From: Branchiostoma floridae | Lineage: Eukaryota > Chordata > Leptocardii > Amphioxiformes > Branchiostomatidae | Assembly (NCBI RefSeq): GCF_000003815.2 | Contig: NC_049986.1 | Location: forward strand, 16,731,172 to 16,795,171 | Reading direction: 5' to 3' | Length of the DNA stretch: 64,000 nucleotides | Part shown: positions 1 through 12,201 of the stretch, in pieces | Layout: the number at the start of each line of letters is the position of its first letter | How positions within the stretch are numbered: the first letter of the stretch is position 1 | Position numbers and translations under genes: made by a program | The notes under the pieces: generated by a model | Told to the model about the DNA's origin: nothing | Databases searched by the model: none | The model's input: only the letters and a program-made list of their open reading frames with translations

Positions 1-290
1 TAACATCGGCTACTATACATATCCAACCTACACATAATTTGTCTCAATTTCTGACCTCCGTTATGTATTTTACGGATTATTTCATTAGATATAAAATGTT
101 ACTACAAACATTTGATACACTCTAGTTACTTTAACCTTTTCCAATTAACTCTCTGCATGTTCACGAGTTTATCTACATGTACTAGTATGTCACTGCTGTC
201 CATTTTAACATGAAAATCTTCCGCATAGACGCGCTTCTGCATAGACCACACACCTTCAGCAGTACATACACATTTACCTACTTGACCTTT

Positions 291-507
291 CACACCATAA
301 ATCGTTGAAACCTTTACCAGAATATCGACTTTCGACCTAGAATTCCTGTGTTAATAGTTACAAATAGTTCTTTTGTGGTGGTCTTAGCTTCAAATGGGGG
401 GATTTAAAGCCATCTGGCAAAGTTCCAAATAGTAGTTCGAATGAAAAACCTTCTAACAGCCATTTATACACTTGGGACACATGTTCTAAGGTATAGCATT
501 CATGGTG
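291..507. repeat. Paralogous block 1, copy A (partner 32011-32235)
   Basis: First clearly alignable block. Shared words include the run around 'tcgttgaaa', 'ttaatagttacaaa' and 'ggtcttag', followed about 80 bp later by 'gggacacatgt' here against 'gggacatgtgt' in B. No shared reading frame is visible, so it reads as non-coding. Confidence 0.65.
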
Positions 508-1878
508 TTTCCGCTGCATTTTGACACACAGACGGTGTCTTATTTAGTATATAGGAGCTTGTATATGTACATGCATGTAGTGATAATCATAAATGAATTT
601 GATATACAATCGTTGTATACACTTTTGATCGTCTGTAATCATATTTCATCTACGCATTTACAATGCCAATATAACCGTGCTGCAATCTGATCAACATCGT
701 ATACACAGTCATCACCTAATGTTATATAAAACATATTCATGTAGCTCACCCAACCATTCACAGCACCTAAATGTCTGGCAAGAAAAGAATGTATAACTCC
801 TTACATTTTAAACAAACACCACCTCATCATGCTACTGTTGAAATAGTTTTCTGGCCATCGCGGGATTTGTTTTAACTTAGTGCAAAGACAATCAATTTAG
901 TATAGTGAAAGCTACTGTACAAATTATAAGGTCCATTTTCTCCTCTTTACAACATGGTGTAAAATATGGGCACCTCACTCACGTCGTTTAGGGAGTTAGA
1001 CGGCGGTGAAAGAAGAGTTGTCTCTTCCTTCCAATACCGTGCCCAAGACACAGTGGATAACAACCAACTGTACCTACGGCCTCCAAAACCGCAAGGATAA
1101 ATCAATTTGATCCCTTGCTAATGTCAGATGAGATATATGCGCTGTTACTTGTGCAATCTGCTGTATAATTTGAATATATTACACTTTTCTTCCTATAGAG
1201 AGAACACGGTATCTTTCACCTTGCGTTAGTTTTCTAAAACCAACCCATCAATCAATATTGTTCCCACATGGCGGAAAATGGAAGCTACTCTTCTACAACG
1301 ATAGTTTTCCAAACCAAGGTAGGACCTGCCCGAAAACTCTTTCACGCTGTTGGGCTATCCTCAGACACAAACTTCCAACCATTTGTTCAACCCGTATTGT
1401 GCACCTACAACACAAGGGAAATACAATCGTACTCACCAACTGCGGTCTCATCGAAAAGCTTGGTACATGTATCACCAACAACGTGAATCAGCTTAACTGC
1501 AACAGAAAAGATCAACAGAGGCGTTCGTGATATTGTCACATGATTTTTATATGGAACTATTATTATCCATACATATTCATTATTAGAGTTGAATATTCTT
1601 GACAATTTGTTAATTCAGGCTCGAGATTCTACCATGGTACCAAGGAGGATAAAAAAATTAGGCAAAACCCCTGATAGCCTGATCAAGTGCAATTGAACTA
1701 ACGATGAGTGCCATTAGCTAATTTTCGGCTGAACTAAATGAAACTACATAGGTCTAAATGATTTCTATTGTCTGTACCTAAAGATTCCTTAATCGATTCT
1801 AACATTCGTTGCACGTTGTAAGCTTTGGTGGTGAAGTTCTTTAAAATCTAACATTCTTGCTGGTTTTATGACGTTTAC
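508..1878. other. No gene seen
   Basis: Open frames of 62-90 codons near 1258-1605 overlap on both strands and show no domain. No repeats stand out. Confidence 0.5.
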
Positions 1879-2864
1879 TTAACCCTATTCAGACCGGGTT
1901 TTTTTGGTCATCCCTGGACGGGGGGGGGGGGGGGGGGGGCTTTTGAGGCCCTCCACTTCTAAGTCCTATAACTCTAACACGACGTGCCGTAGGGCCATCA
2001 AATTTTCAGGACATAATGTCGACATAACATCTGACAAGTTTTGACGTTTGACGTTACTTTGACGTAACATGACGGAACTATGACGTCATCAATTTGATTA
2101 TATTGGCCGGACCCATGAAAAAAAGGGTATTCTCAGAAAACTTCAAGTTATGCTGCAAAAATATAACAACAAATGCAGATAAAAGAATAATAATGTTTAT
2201 TACGACTTGCGTTGCCAATAGCAACATCAATGACGTCAAAATGACGTCATAAAATGACATAATGCACATCTAAGATACGAGTTGGGCTCCGCTATATTAT
2301 ATCCACCACCTTGAATTCTTGAAAATACTTTTTTTGCAACAAATAATCACAAAAGGCAATGGAAATAGACTTAATTAATTCATTTAGATGGTTTTTGATG
2401 AAAAAATACCAGGTAGTTACACATTTTAAGGGATAATTAGCTTGTTATTCTTGATCTGGCCATACGGTCCGCCATCTTGGATTTTAGGCTGATGACGTCA
2501 TCAAATTAGCATAATTTATGCATATATAATTATGAAAGATATGCTTGATAATATAAGATTTTATTTAAGTAACAAAATAGCAGTAATATAGCAAATAAAT
2601 GTGAAAAATACATTGTTAGAACCAAAAATAGTGATTTTTGGCAAAACTGCCTATCAACAAACGGTTGCCATGGCAACACGAAAAAATGGAAAATTTGTCA
2701 AACTTCATAAAATTGTTGCTAACAATATTTTAGGAACACTCACTAAATTTGGTGGCTCTAGCGTAAGCCGTTCTGGCGTTATAGGACATCAAAATTAGCG
2801 CAGGCCTCAAAAGCCCCCCACAAGACCCCCGCCAACACCCCCCACCCCGTCTGAATAGGGTTAA
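1879..2864. mobile_element. Non-autonomous piggyBac-like element with TTAA target duplication
   Basis: TTAA at 1879-1882 is followed by CCCTATTCAGAC. The exact reverse complement, GTCTGAATAGGG, ends at 2860 and is followed by TTAA at 2861-2864. A C before and a G after extend the exact inverted match to 17 bp. A second inverted match lies inside: 'cttttgaggcc' at 1940-1950 against 'ggcctcaaaag' at 2803-2813. Weaker matching continues inward for roughly another 100 bp, so the terminal repeats are long but imperfect. The TTAA duplication and CCC start fit piggyBac transposons, but a TA duplication (Tc1/mariner-like) cannot be fully excluded. The 978-bp interior has no transposase frame. It contains a 20-G run (1920-1939) and four TGACGTCA palindromes (2081, 2231, 2242, 2493). 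It has no counterpart in copy B. Confidence 0.8.
1920..1939 (+). repeat. Homopolymer run of 20 G
   Basis: Twenty consecutive G lie just inside the left terminal inverted repeat of the TTAA-flanked element. The right end has only short C runs at the matching place, so the run probably grew after insertion. Its length is likely to vary between individuals and to be error-prone in sequencing. Confidence 0.95.
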
Positions 2865-2865
2865 G

Positions 2866-4094
2866 AAACTGCACGATCGAGGCAGAGAGGTGCCTTTGGG
2901 AGGAAAGTTATAGGTCTAAAAGTTGGTCTGAACTCTCGTTCACAGCGAGTTCTTCTTCTGTTGCAATCAGTAAAAAAACAGGTCAAGAATGCACAGCGAG
3001 CCTCTCTGATTGACATCGACCCTGCATTGAATCGTCGTAATCATGTCAACTTATCGATCTGTCGGAAGTGGAAGAAAATTAAGAGATTAATTTCCTCTTG
3101 ATGAAGACTCAACCGAATTTTGTATCGTTGTTTTAAAAAGTTAGAAATTACCATTATGCTATCCATTTAAAGGGCATAATCCTTTTAAATCTTCGTTTAT
3201 ATTTGTTTATTGTAAAAGTCAGTAGGGTACATCGTTTTACCTGCTACATATGTAGTCACGTGACATGCAGGATCCCTGAACATTGGAAAACGCTAAACAA
3301 AGTAAAGGTATTCATTTAAATAGGTGTAGTATAGTGACTGTATGGGTTTGATTGCTTTTTGATTGACATTGGCGCCTGCATTTCAAATAGAAATATCACT
3401 GGCAAGTTAGAAACAGGGGATCGCTATTCTCAATTATATATGCCAGATTTCATCCCGGTTTGAAGAAATAAGATCATTCATAAGTGGGATATAGGCACCT
3501 AAAGCCAAGTCATAATGAATGTGTTTGCAATATTGCTTTCACCTTAAGCAACGCTTTATCCCTTTACCTAAACAGGGCGCTTAGTGCGCGTCAAAAGAAA
3601 AATGTGTTTAGAGGCATTTTATGTTCGGCTGGCTGTGATGTTTTATTTCGGCATAAGACTTACATTGCTCTCCTCGCTATATCATCAACCTACTGGGTGG
3701 CACATGTTTGAATTAGTATAAGAATTAATCTGAATATTAGTACTACGTAGTCTCCATCTTAGAGATGATGGAAACCAGGTATTAATTTGCATAATAAACA
3801 TAACTTCACGTCTATCCCTTCTCAACCTACATGTATCTTGTTTCAAACATACATGCATACGCTACGGAAAACCGAAACCTCCGGCAAGCGCTACAAGTTT
3901 GTAGCGTAAGGCCATGACAGCGAAGAAACACACTTTATGGCCCTGAACTACTTTATTTACTTGGTCCCGACTTAGCAGGCCCCAAAGGCCACTTCATTAT
4001 ACATAAGAAGGACATAAGAAGGACTAGGACAGCATTTCCTTTCCCTGGCCAAGCCTAATCATTTCAGCAACAACCCAGTAAGATTGAGATTATG
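2866..4094. other. No gene seen
   Basis: AT-rich unique-looking sequence with only paralogous block 2 inside. The 75-codon frame at 3484 has no supporting feature. Confidence 0.5.
3338..3380. repeat. Paralogous block 2, copy A (partner 32861-32905)
   Basis: A short match centred on 'ttttgattgaca' and 'tggcgcct', in the right order between blocks 1 and 3. The A spacing from block 1 is about 2.2 kb longer than in B. The TTAA element explains about 1 kb of that; the rest is unexplained. Confidence 0.5.
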
Positions 4095-4340
4095 GTGATT
4101 TATTGGGGGCTTGATATATATACTAAAACATGATATAGATTACAGCAATAGGACCAAGGGTCATATCAGTCACGTTGGGAAGCAGATAAAATACGATGAA
4201 GCTGATTCTTTCGGACGAAGATATATTTGGTTCCATGTTTTAGTACGTGAGGTAAGCCAATTTTGAATTGAAGTTGTGCTTAGACTACTGTTGAGCATAT
4301 TGACTATACAGTTTTGAGTGATATCACCTGCCAAACAACC
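4095..4340. repeat. Paralogous block 3, copy A (partner 33174-33420)
   Basis: A 245-bp block sharing 'gtgatttattggg', 'ggaccaagggtcat', 'ttagtacgtgaggtaag', 'gagcatattgact' and 'ttttgagtgatat' with copy B. It contains the matched AG-frame-GT segment at 4186-4251. Confidence 0.75.
4186..4251 (+). CDS. Candidate 66-nt exon, copy A
   Basis: The segment is preceded by CAG and followed by GTAAGC. It is 22 codons with no stop and ends in HVLVRE. The copy B segment (33267-33332) has the same length, is preceded by TAG, followed by GTAAGT, is also open and also ends in HVLVRE. The middle residues differ mostly by amino-acid-changing substitutions, and no polypyrimidine tract precedes the acceptor, so the case rests on the matched splice-like edges. 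I recognise no domain. It could equally be a non-coding block with a chance open frame. Confidence 0.22.
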
Positions 4341-5067
4341 AATATGTATTTAGAATGGTGACCAGTGAGAGGTTTCAAACATGGGTATTATCGAGTAAGG
4401 TGCAATAAACATGTCTCCCGAGTGTGACCTTTGGCATCTCATAGTTATTCTTTTGCATGATCTGAGAAGATTAACTCCAGGAAGAAAATTGGTTCAGAAA
4501 GACCCTTCAGTTTTTATTGCACGTAGCGCCTAGCAGCTTTTAAGAAGAATACGGCACAAATAGTTCCCCTCAAAATACTCAGTCCTCACGCTTCGTCGAA
4601 ACATACTCTTGTACGTGTGGTTAATCAGAATAAGAACACAACGTTCAAAATCAAGAAAGACAGATGTCTCCTCATTAGATGAAACCATACCTCTACCGCA
4701 CTGACAGACTTGTATGTTTCCGGCGCGCCTTGAGAGACAATCCCATCTAGTTTACGCGATGCTACAGTGGATATCTGATTTACTGTGTGATAGATGGCCG
4801 AGAGACTCTTTTGCTAGATAGTCTGACATTCCGCAAGTCGAGAACGATTGGTTCACGAATCTAAGTCCATAGAAAGCAGACTCCTGAAGGTCCATTGCGT
4901 CAGAAACTGCCGGACCTAACTTCAGCGATATCTTTCATCACCTAATCTAAATGCACCGCCGACTGCCCTCTTGTTTCCATATATCATTAGTTTATTGGTG
5001 AACTGCATGGAAGGATTCCCACATGAGGGTGTTGACGACTAGCTCCGGGCAGGTGATGTAACATCAT

Positions 5068-5237
5068 TGTTCATCCAACTGATCTAGAAAGCCTCCTCAC
5101 ACCTCAGGTCGTCGTTGGTTATTTATATAACTTAGCACCTCTAGTATGTCCGACAAAGACACATTGCATATCCGATAGGAACAGAAGCTGCTTCATCTAT
5201 CACGCAGATATAAGTATTGGCTACAAACACTGAAAAG
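5068..5237. repeat. Paralogous block 4, copy A; strongly conserved (partner 34661-34829)
   Basis: One of the two best conserved A/B blocks, with long identical runs such as 'tcaggtcgtcgttggttat', 'tatataacttagca' and 'gacaaagacacattgcatat'. A TATA-like word lies inside. On the minus strand both copies share an open frame reading VIDEAASVPIGYAMCLCRT in A, with V, I and S replacements in B, and both stop within two codons. Conservation continues about 45 bp past that stop, so the block may be regulatory rather than, or as well as, coding. Confidence 0.7.
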
Positions 5238-5733
5238 CGCTCATTTACCGGGGCCATTTATCAACGTTGACGGCATTTGTAAAGCATTCATTTTACTCTT
5301 TGCAGACAGTGTAGTGTTTAAAGTCTTGCGCCTTCTTAATTGAAGGAGAATGTTGAAACATGAAACCATTTTTCTGACAAAAATCTTTTAGTCTAGAGAG
5401 TTCCTACTCCTGGACCTCTCGAGCTCCATGAATACTTGACAAAGTGCTTTCAGAAACGCCTATGTAGTCCATCAACTATTAGAGATAGCTTTTCGCAACA
5501 AGGTCAACGAGAACATAGCATAAGTAAACCATTTAGTAAGACTATGGCACTCTTAAGTAAAATATTTACACAAGACGTTACCAGAACTGCATGTTAGAGC
5601 TGTAAAATCATAGAGTTGACTAGCGATTACACCTGGCAAACAATTAGTTTGTACCTGAGCTCATAATTAACTTAGAGGTCGCCCGAGTTGAAAGGTGGGT
5701 TAAAACAGGAAATGCACAAATTTCCTGATGTGA

Positions 5734-5820
5734 TTGAGGTGACAAAACATTTACGTAAGGTGATGCTGAATGTGGTAGATAAATAATTTCTTATTTGACC
5801 TACTGATCGCAATCAGCATT
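5734..5820. repeat. Paralogous block 5, copy A (partner 35524-35610)
   Basis: Shares 'ggtgacaa-aca' at the left and 'ctgat-g-aatcagcatt' at the right, in collinear position. No common open frame was noted. Confidence 0.55.
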
Positions 5821-8787
5821 TGGAGGCGATAAAACATTATATGGGGTGTTACATTACTTCGTTCTCTTTGAAGCATGCATTCAAGCTAGCTATATTCAAA
5901 CAGTGTGAAAATCGTTTTTTTTAGTCAAAATATTAATAAAGAAAAATGATCAAGGATTTTAGCAAAAAAACAAATTTTAGCAAAAAACAATGGTTAGAGA
6001 ATGACCATAACGATTACCTTGTCATCATCATCATCACATATTGATTCCTGAGCAAATGATACCCTTATTATCTCCAAGCAGATCCTACGGTGGAATAAGA
6101 GAGTATCTTATGACTATCTGATGCCACGGGTAAATCTCCCTGGAGATTATCACTAATAGCATATAGAATTTAGACATCAGACTCAAAACAAAACATCAAA
6201 AGCACAGGAGTTCTACATGTATACAAGTGATGGAATAGTTCATAGATTATTACTAAGTCGTCTTGAACCTTAGGGCGTGTTTGATACAGTGTTGCATACT
6301 GTGAAACCCCCAATTCAGTTGGTTTTGGCACGGTTGTATGATTGCCACCCGGCCTGTAGACCACGTAAGCGTAACATGCGACACCCATGTGTCCGCCTGT
6401 AGTGATTGGTCGCGACAAGCTGCTCATAGCAATCATGACACTCCGAACTGTACTCGGCGGGAATGCCACAAGTGTCTGCCATGTAACGTGATTAGTGAGT
6501 TCTGCACATGTCTAGCCAGAGTTTCTAATGCATTTAAATGCGTCTTTTGCGTGCAGCCATTTTTCCTTAAAAATTCCATTGACATTACGTTCTATACGCT
6601 GCTGGCCTATACAGAAACAACCAAATTCCAACGTGCATGCACGACAAAAATATAGATTACCCAGTACAGTCATTCACGAACGTCATCTAACAAACAAACA
6701 AGCATCGATGCCAAACACATATTCCTGTCAGCATAACATCGTAACGATCATTTCCGATGATCTCTATGTGTTTAAATTGCAGCAGTGTTCGTAAAGCTTT
6801 AAAACTTCATCTGAGATAGGCAAAGACTGTGTCAAATAATGGTGATGATGATTATAATGAAGTTGATGGCAAATGCAATGATGTTGTCTAAAATAATAAT
6901 CCTACCGTTGTTGCGGAACATCAGTTTTACCCTACCAGATTATCGATGCGAATATTTTGGGAAGGGTAGAATGCACCATTAAGCCGATTAATGCCTGTTA
7001 CAGCTACTGGTACGTGATGCACGGTTACTCACAGTCATGGTATTCCTGGCCTATTGTTCTGAATTTTTGTCAGGTAAATGCAAAGGCAGACCCTATGTCT
7101 ATAATGTACACAGTATCTCAATCTGTTAAGGTTCTGTGTGCGCATACACCAAAACGTCCTTGAAGTACAGAATTAAAAAAAGTCCACCGGAAAGCACTGA
7201 GATTATGTCAGACACTTTGTACCTTTTTTAAACACTTTGTTTTAACGTTCATTAGTGCTAGAGGGTTTTCTGAGGGAACGATGTAATCTCTTTTGGCACC
7301 TTCTGTCTCAGATGAGGTTGCCTGGCGTCAGGATTTCACCGTAGGCGCCGGCTAGCATTTACTAATATTCATCTGTACGTAGGAACGTAATGAGTTTTGA
7401 CGAATTGGGTGGCTTCTAGGCACGACCGCACAGTTAAAGGTCGGGTCTAGTGTTGTACAACTCATTACCTCTGGTCCCGGAGTTCAGATTAATCAAATTT
7501 TCGAGATCTAATACGAATACGTCAATAAATGTAAGTCTGACACTTGTCGCGAGGATATAATCCAACAGTTAAACACAAGTTTGTTAGAGTACGATAGTAC
7601 AATGCAAAAGAGTCAGCAATAGCAACCCAGCTCATTGTAGCATAGCCAAAATACATTATGTTATGAGATACTGTTCAGTTCTTCGTGGCCAGATGCTTCG
7701 AAGTTGTGTTTGTGTTGTAACATGCTCATTGAATGACCTATACCTAGTGTATAGTAGACTGGTGCTCAATTCTGTATAATATAGCTGAACTATCTAAACT
7801 CAGAGTAACCTGGCAAATTCATCTTGTTCTGATCCATATTATTCTATACTAGAGTTAGTAAGCCCACCTACGTCAGAAACATTTAGTAAGTGCTTGAACG
7901 AGCACCTCTTTTCAGCGTTACTTGATTTTACCTTTTCCACTTACTTGCTCGATGAATGTGCTCAATGTAAGGTCCATCGGGGTTGCATTTGCATCTTATT
8001 TTTATTAACGGTTTAACTGAGGCTCATTAGTCTCAGGGATTGCCTCTATAGACTTAACATATTTCCTTAACGCACAGGAGACCACTCATCCTCAGTGGTG
8101 CACTTACCTACTTGCAGAAATCTACGGTTCACGACACCGTAAATGTGAATCAATCTAGCATTAAAAAAAACTCAATTGGCACTTCACTGTGCGTAATTTT
8201 TAATTTGTTGCATTATCTTCAAAACAATGTACGCATTGTACATAAAAATAAGGCATAACATTCCTTACGATTTTGTTAGTTGTACTAAATGTCTGTACCA
8301 ACTACTCTATATCTTGATTTCTAGAAAGTTGTTTATTTGGGGGCAGATGCCTAAATTAAAAAAAAAGGAACATTTTGGATAACTAGCTAAGGTTAGTATT
8401 TGTTTTGTTTATTTTGCCATATTACTGATATAATCTTTCTTTCACAAAGGTTCTTACCTCAATGATTTTACTTTTATTTTTTTATCTATTGCTGATAGCT
8501 AACGTATACTAAAATGGAAGCTAGATTGATGGAATACTCACAACCTATCCCGCGCAAGACCTTACATTACACTTCTCTTGTATTCTTATTTGTCATGCAA
8601 TAAAGTTCATTCGTCCCTTATAGTATCAAACGTATGCTGGAAAATTCATTTAGTAACAAAACAGAGTAGCAAAAAGTCCATACTTAATAGCTTAGCACGA
8701 GTAATTTGCAAGGCAAGTGCACGGTGGATTTGTCACACATACCCTTTGGGTTTGTTTGAGAGTAGCGGGTACATAAATAAATCGTGT
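5821..8787. other. No gene seen
   Basis: Several overlapping frames of up to 105 codons at 6170-6800 lie on both strands and show no family signature. Contains a short CAT microsatellite at about 6023-6036. Confidence 0.45.
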
Positions 8788-8975
8788 TGATTGTGAGATC
8801 ATTGTATTTCCTCCTGGCAAAGTACAATCTGCAGGTGATTGTTTATAGATGCCGATTTCCGGCCTAACGATTAGAAACGACAATCAATATACCATTTTGC
8901 TACCATTACCTTCAGGAATTCAATGGATTGAACAAAGTTTGCTTATAGCCTGTGATAATTTTGGGCTGATTTTCG
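8788..8975. repeat. Paralogous block 6, copy A (partner 37806-37975)
   Basis: Shares 'agatcattg-atttcctcctggcaaa', 'gatgccgatttccgg' and 'gatataccattttgct'-like words. On the minus strand both copies read RK(Y/F)NDLT(I/V) just after a TTTGCCAG acceptor-like site, with conservative changes over eight codons. The frames diverge after that and no common donor is seen, so a real exon is not shown. Confidence 0.65.
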
Positions 8976-11547
8976 GCGGTGCTGTGATGAATTATCAGAC
9001 GTACCGTTATGCAGCACTGGAAAAAACATTTCGCTACGATTTTTTTCATTAAGATCATTTCTGACTCTTCCCACGAACATAACTGCATACGGGACTGACG
9101 GATGCATATGCATACTTAAGGGACATTGCTAAAAGCATATCTAAGCTAACGAAGACATCGGTTTAAATCACTTAAAGACGTATAGGATTATTTAAAGTTT
9201 GGAGGCTTTCATTTTCTGTGGGTTCCGCCTATTTATTGTTCCCAAAGTACCATCTCCTATATTCATGGGACTGTTACTTCTAGGACAAAGACTGGTTTAT
9301 GCCCGGCAAGTGTATGAAAACTATTGGGGCCCCAAGTAATAATCCTACAACAGCCGAGCTGTGTAAGCAGCTGTAAGTCATTGTTGGGCGATTTCTAGAA
9401 ACTCTACCTGCAGATAAGCTGGTGAGATATGTTAGAAACATTAGGGCAGGAAAAGAAATTGCCTCCGTGTTTACCAGCTCAATTTTTCTCCATTTGGAGT
9501 TGAACAACTCAGCCTACTAGAATAGGAAAAGATACAGAATTTTCCCGCGATGTCGTCTGTGAACAAAAGGATGTTGAGAATCTATGTATCCAGTAGATTC
9601 CAAGAGGGATAACATTCTGGTTGGCCATTCTACTACGAAGCTCAAACTGAATGTATTACACCACCCTCACGTGGTAATGGCGTGAGGTCTCCCAGAAGCC
9701 CATAGCGGACTTTTCTTTATCTGCGATCGTATCTACGGTTTATCGATCTACCAAAGCCAAATCCACAACGGGAATAAAAAGTTACCAATAGCTTTGTTCC
9801 ATACGATAGACTGGCAGCAATGGCTAATGTAACATGCAGCATGTAAAGATCACACGCTACACATTGCTGTATGGCCATATCGTACGTGGATGTGTAGTAA
9901 TATAATGACTATCGCGAAGTGTGCCATGTTGATACCAAGCATTTAACTTAGGGTGCCTATGCATGTGACAGAGATTAATTGTATTTCTATAGCGCCCGAG
10001 AGTAGAGTGCTTTAACGAATTGCATAAAAGATTGATACTGGCATGCTCAATACACATCTAAGTCATTGTTTTCCAAAGTATAAATGAACGGATATTTTCA
10101 ATATAAAAATCATATCTTCTCGTTCTTTAACTGGGGATGTCACGATATCATCCTACTGTCTAGTGTCCATGTTGTACTGTTTTGGTGCAATTTGAATAAA
10201 CTAAGGTAACTGGAGATGTTCAGCTGGGGCATTGTGTACATGTGCTTTCTGGTATACATTTTAGTGAATACACGAAGACGAAATCAGACGCAAGGCGATG
10301 TTACCACAGTGTGTGCTGCGACTTGCCTATCCTTTTCAACTTTCTGCATTGGCAAATCGATGCAGATGAAGATCTGAGGACAGCATGATTTATGCCACCC
10401 CCTTCAGTAGCTCTTTCTATCGACAAAATGTCAACATCAATCTCAGCTAAAGCGATAGCTTCAAACCACTCCGTCCATTTAAATAGGAGATACGCCAATC
10501 ATATGCCAAGTATTGTTTTGCTGTAGACCTTTTTTGTTTTAAATCGCCTCTTTTGTAGTTAACTTAGATAATCAATTCCCCTTCAAAAGCCTTACATTTT
10601 CAATTCAAGGTAATACCATACCATTCGCCTCACCCTTTGGGATATGATGGAAAACATAATCGACAGGAGAATCCAACATAATCACTTCTAGGGATCTTAT
10701 ATTCATCGTAACGCACTAGGTGATAATGCATTTTGTAACTCCGTAAATTCGTCTACAGACTTTCAGGAGAGAGAAGCAGACTGTATATTTTAAATATAAA
10801 ATTTAGATCAAGCATAGCTTTTCTTTGTATCCAACGTACTTTATATAGCTACAATATGACATGAATATGTTAGAAGCTTCAATGATATTTGTCATTTTCC
10901 CGTATTGTACATTTTTTATGTATTAGTAGAAACATCTGATTCCACGATGCTTGATGGTATCTAATGGAACATTGGTAGTTTTGAGTTACAAGGTTAACGC
11001 AGCAATTACTAAAGGTCATGGATAACGCTGTCTGTAGTCGGTACTGTTGTACATAACCGCTATGTAGTAACAAACGATTTCCTGTATTGATCCTGCAATC
11101 TTGAAGCAAAGCACTGCAAGGTTATTTCAAAGACTAACTTATGATATCGAAATATATAGGAGATGAGCAGAGCCAGGCCATAATAGTAAATGAGTTAAGT
11201 TAAAGATGATAAATTATATAAATCATATATGACCTAGTACCATTAGCAATTTCTAACATCCCATTGAAAACAAAATACATATCCCAAAGCATGTTTATTC
11301 ATGTATCTTAAAAAACAGACGTAAAAAGACAGACCTGAGTGTGTCCAGCTTTGAATAAGTTCTGCGCATTTTCAACATCACATTGGCATACTGTATGGCT
11401 ACTCTGCAATGAAAGATGGAAAGAAGGCAATTCAGTCTACACGGTGCATAAATTCCACCGTGCTCTAGACACTAGACATACGTGATGGGCACTATAGAGC
11501 GCTATGCACATTGGATTCCAAGATTATGCCTGAAGATAAAGATTTGA
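8976..11547. other. No gene seen
   Basis: No recognised exon, RNA gene or repeat. Frames do not exceed 76 codons. Confidence 0.5.
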
Positions 11548-12201
11548 TTAAGGTATCTCGGTTGGCTAAATTGGCATGTAGACCTTCCACTGTTTTCTTA
11601 TTAATGAATTAAGAAAGAATGGAGCCGTAACGAATGTTGATAGATGGGCATTAAAGAATTCTAAATCTGATTTTTTGGGGGCAAATTGATGACGTCATCA
11701 TTTTTATTACCTCTGATATTATTTTTTTCTATGACAAAATACAGCACTTTGGTACATACCACTGTAATGAAACTTCGTTTTTCGTTGCATAATGATGAAA
11801 GCTACAAACTCACGGTTGCGCAAACTGATATCTACTAATGATCTGCAGTAATTAGAAAATGTTTATTTTCATCTAATTAAAAAAATTAATTTTTGATAAC
11901 TACAGATAGTTAGTAGATGTCAGTTTGCGCAACCGTGAGTTTGTAGCTTTCATCATTATGCAACGAAAAACAAAGTTTCATTACAGTGGTATGTACCAAA
12001 GTGCTGTATTTTGTCATAGGAAAAAATAATATCAGAGCCAATAAAAATAATGACGTCATCAATTTGGCCCCCAAAAAGTCAGATTTAGAATTCTTTAATG
12101 CCCATCTATCAATATTCGTTACGGCTCCATTCTTTCTTAATTCATTCATAAGAAAACAGTGGAAGGTCAAAATGCCAATTTAGCCAACCGAGATACCTTA
12201 A
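11548..12201. mobile_element. Near-palindromic inverted-repeat element (MITE or foldback), 646 bp
   Basis: The two halves are reverse complements of each other over roughly 300 bp per arm (about 11552-11850 and 11900-12197), with about 95% identity and a short AT-rich centre near 11875. The outer ends read TTAA then GGTATCTCGGTTGGC, mirrored as GCCAACCGAGATACC then TTAA. The target duplication may be TTAA or an internal TA; both fit the symmetry. There is no transposase. Open frames inside it (about 65-86 codons) appear as mirror images in the two arms and are not genes. Each arm has one TGACGTCA palindrome (11690 and 12051). It has no counterpart in copy B. Confidence 0.85.

Noticed and set aside
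2601-2798. 65-codon plus-strand frame
   Set aside because: Lies inside the TTAA-flanked non-autonomous element and has no transposase features.
5118-5126. TATA box of a host promoter
   Set aside because: A TATA-like word is conserved in both copies, but no transcript start, first exon or coding frame can be tied to it. In an AT-rich genome the word alone is weak evidence.
11910-12183. Open frames of 65-86 codons on both strands
   Set aside because: They lie in the arms of the palindromic element and are mirror images of sequence in the other arm.
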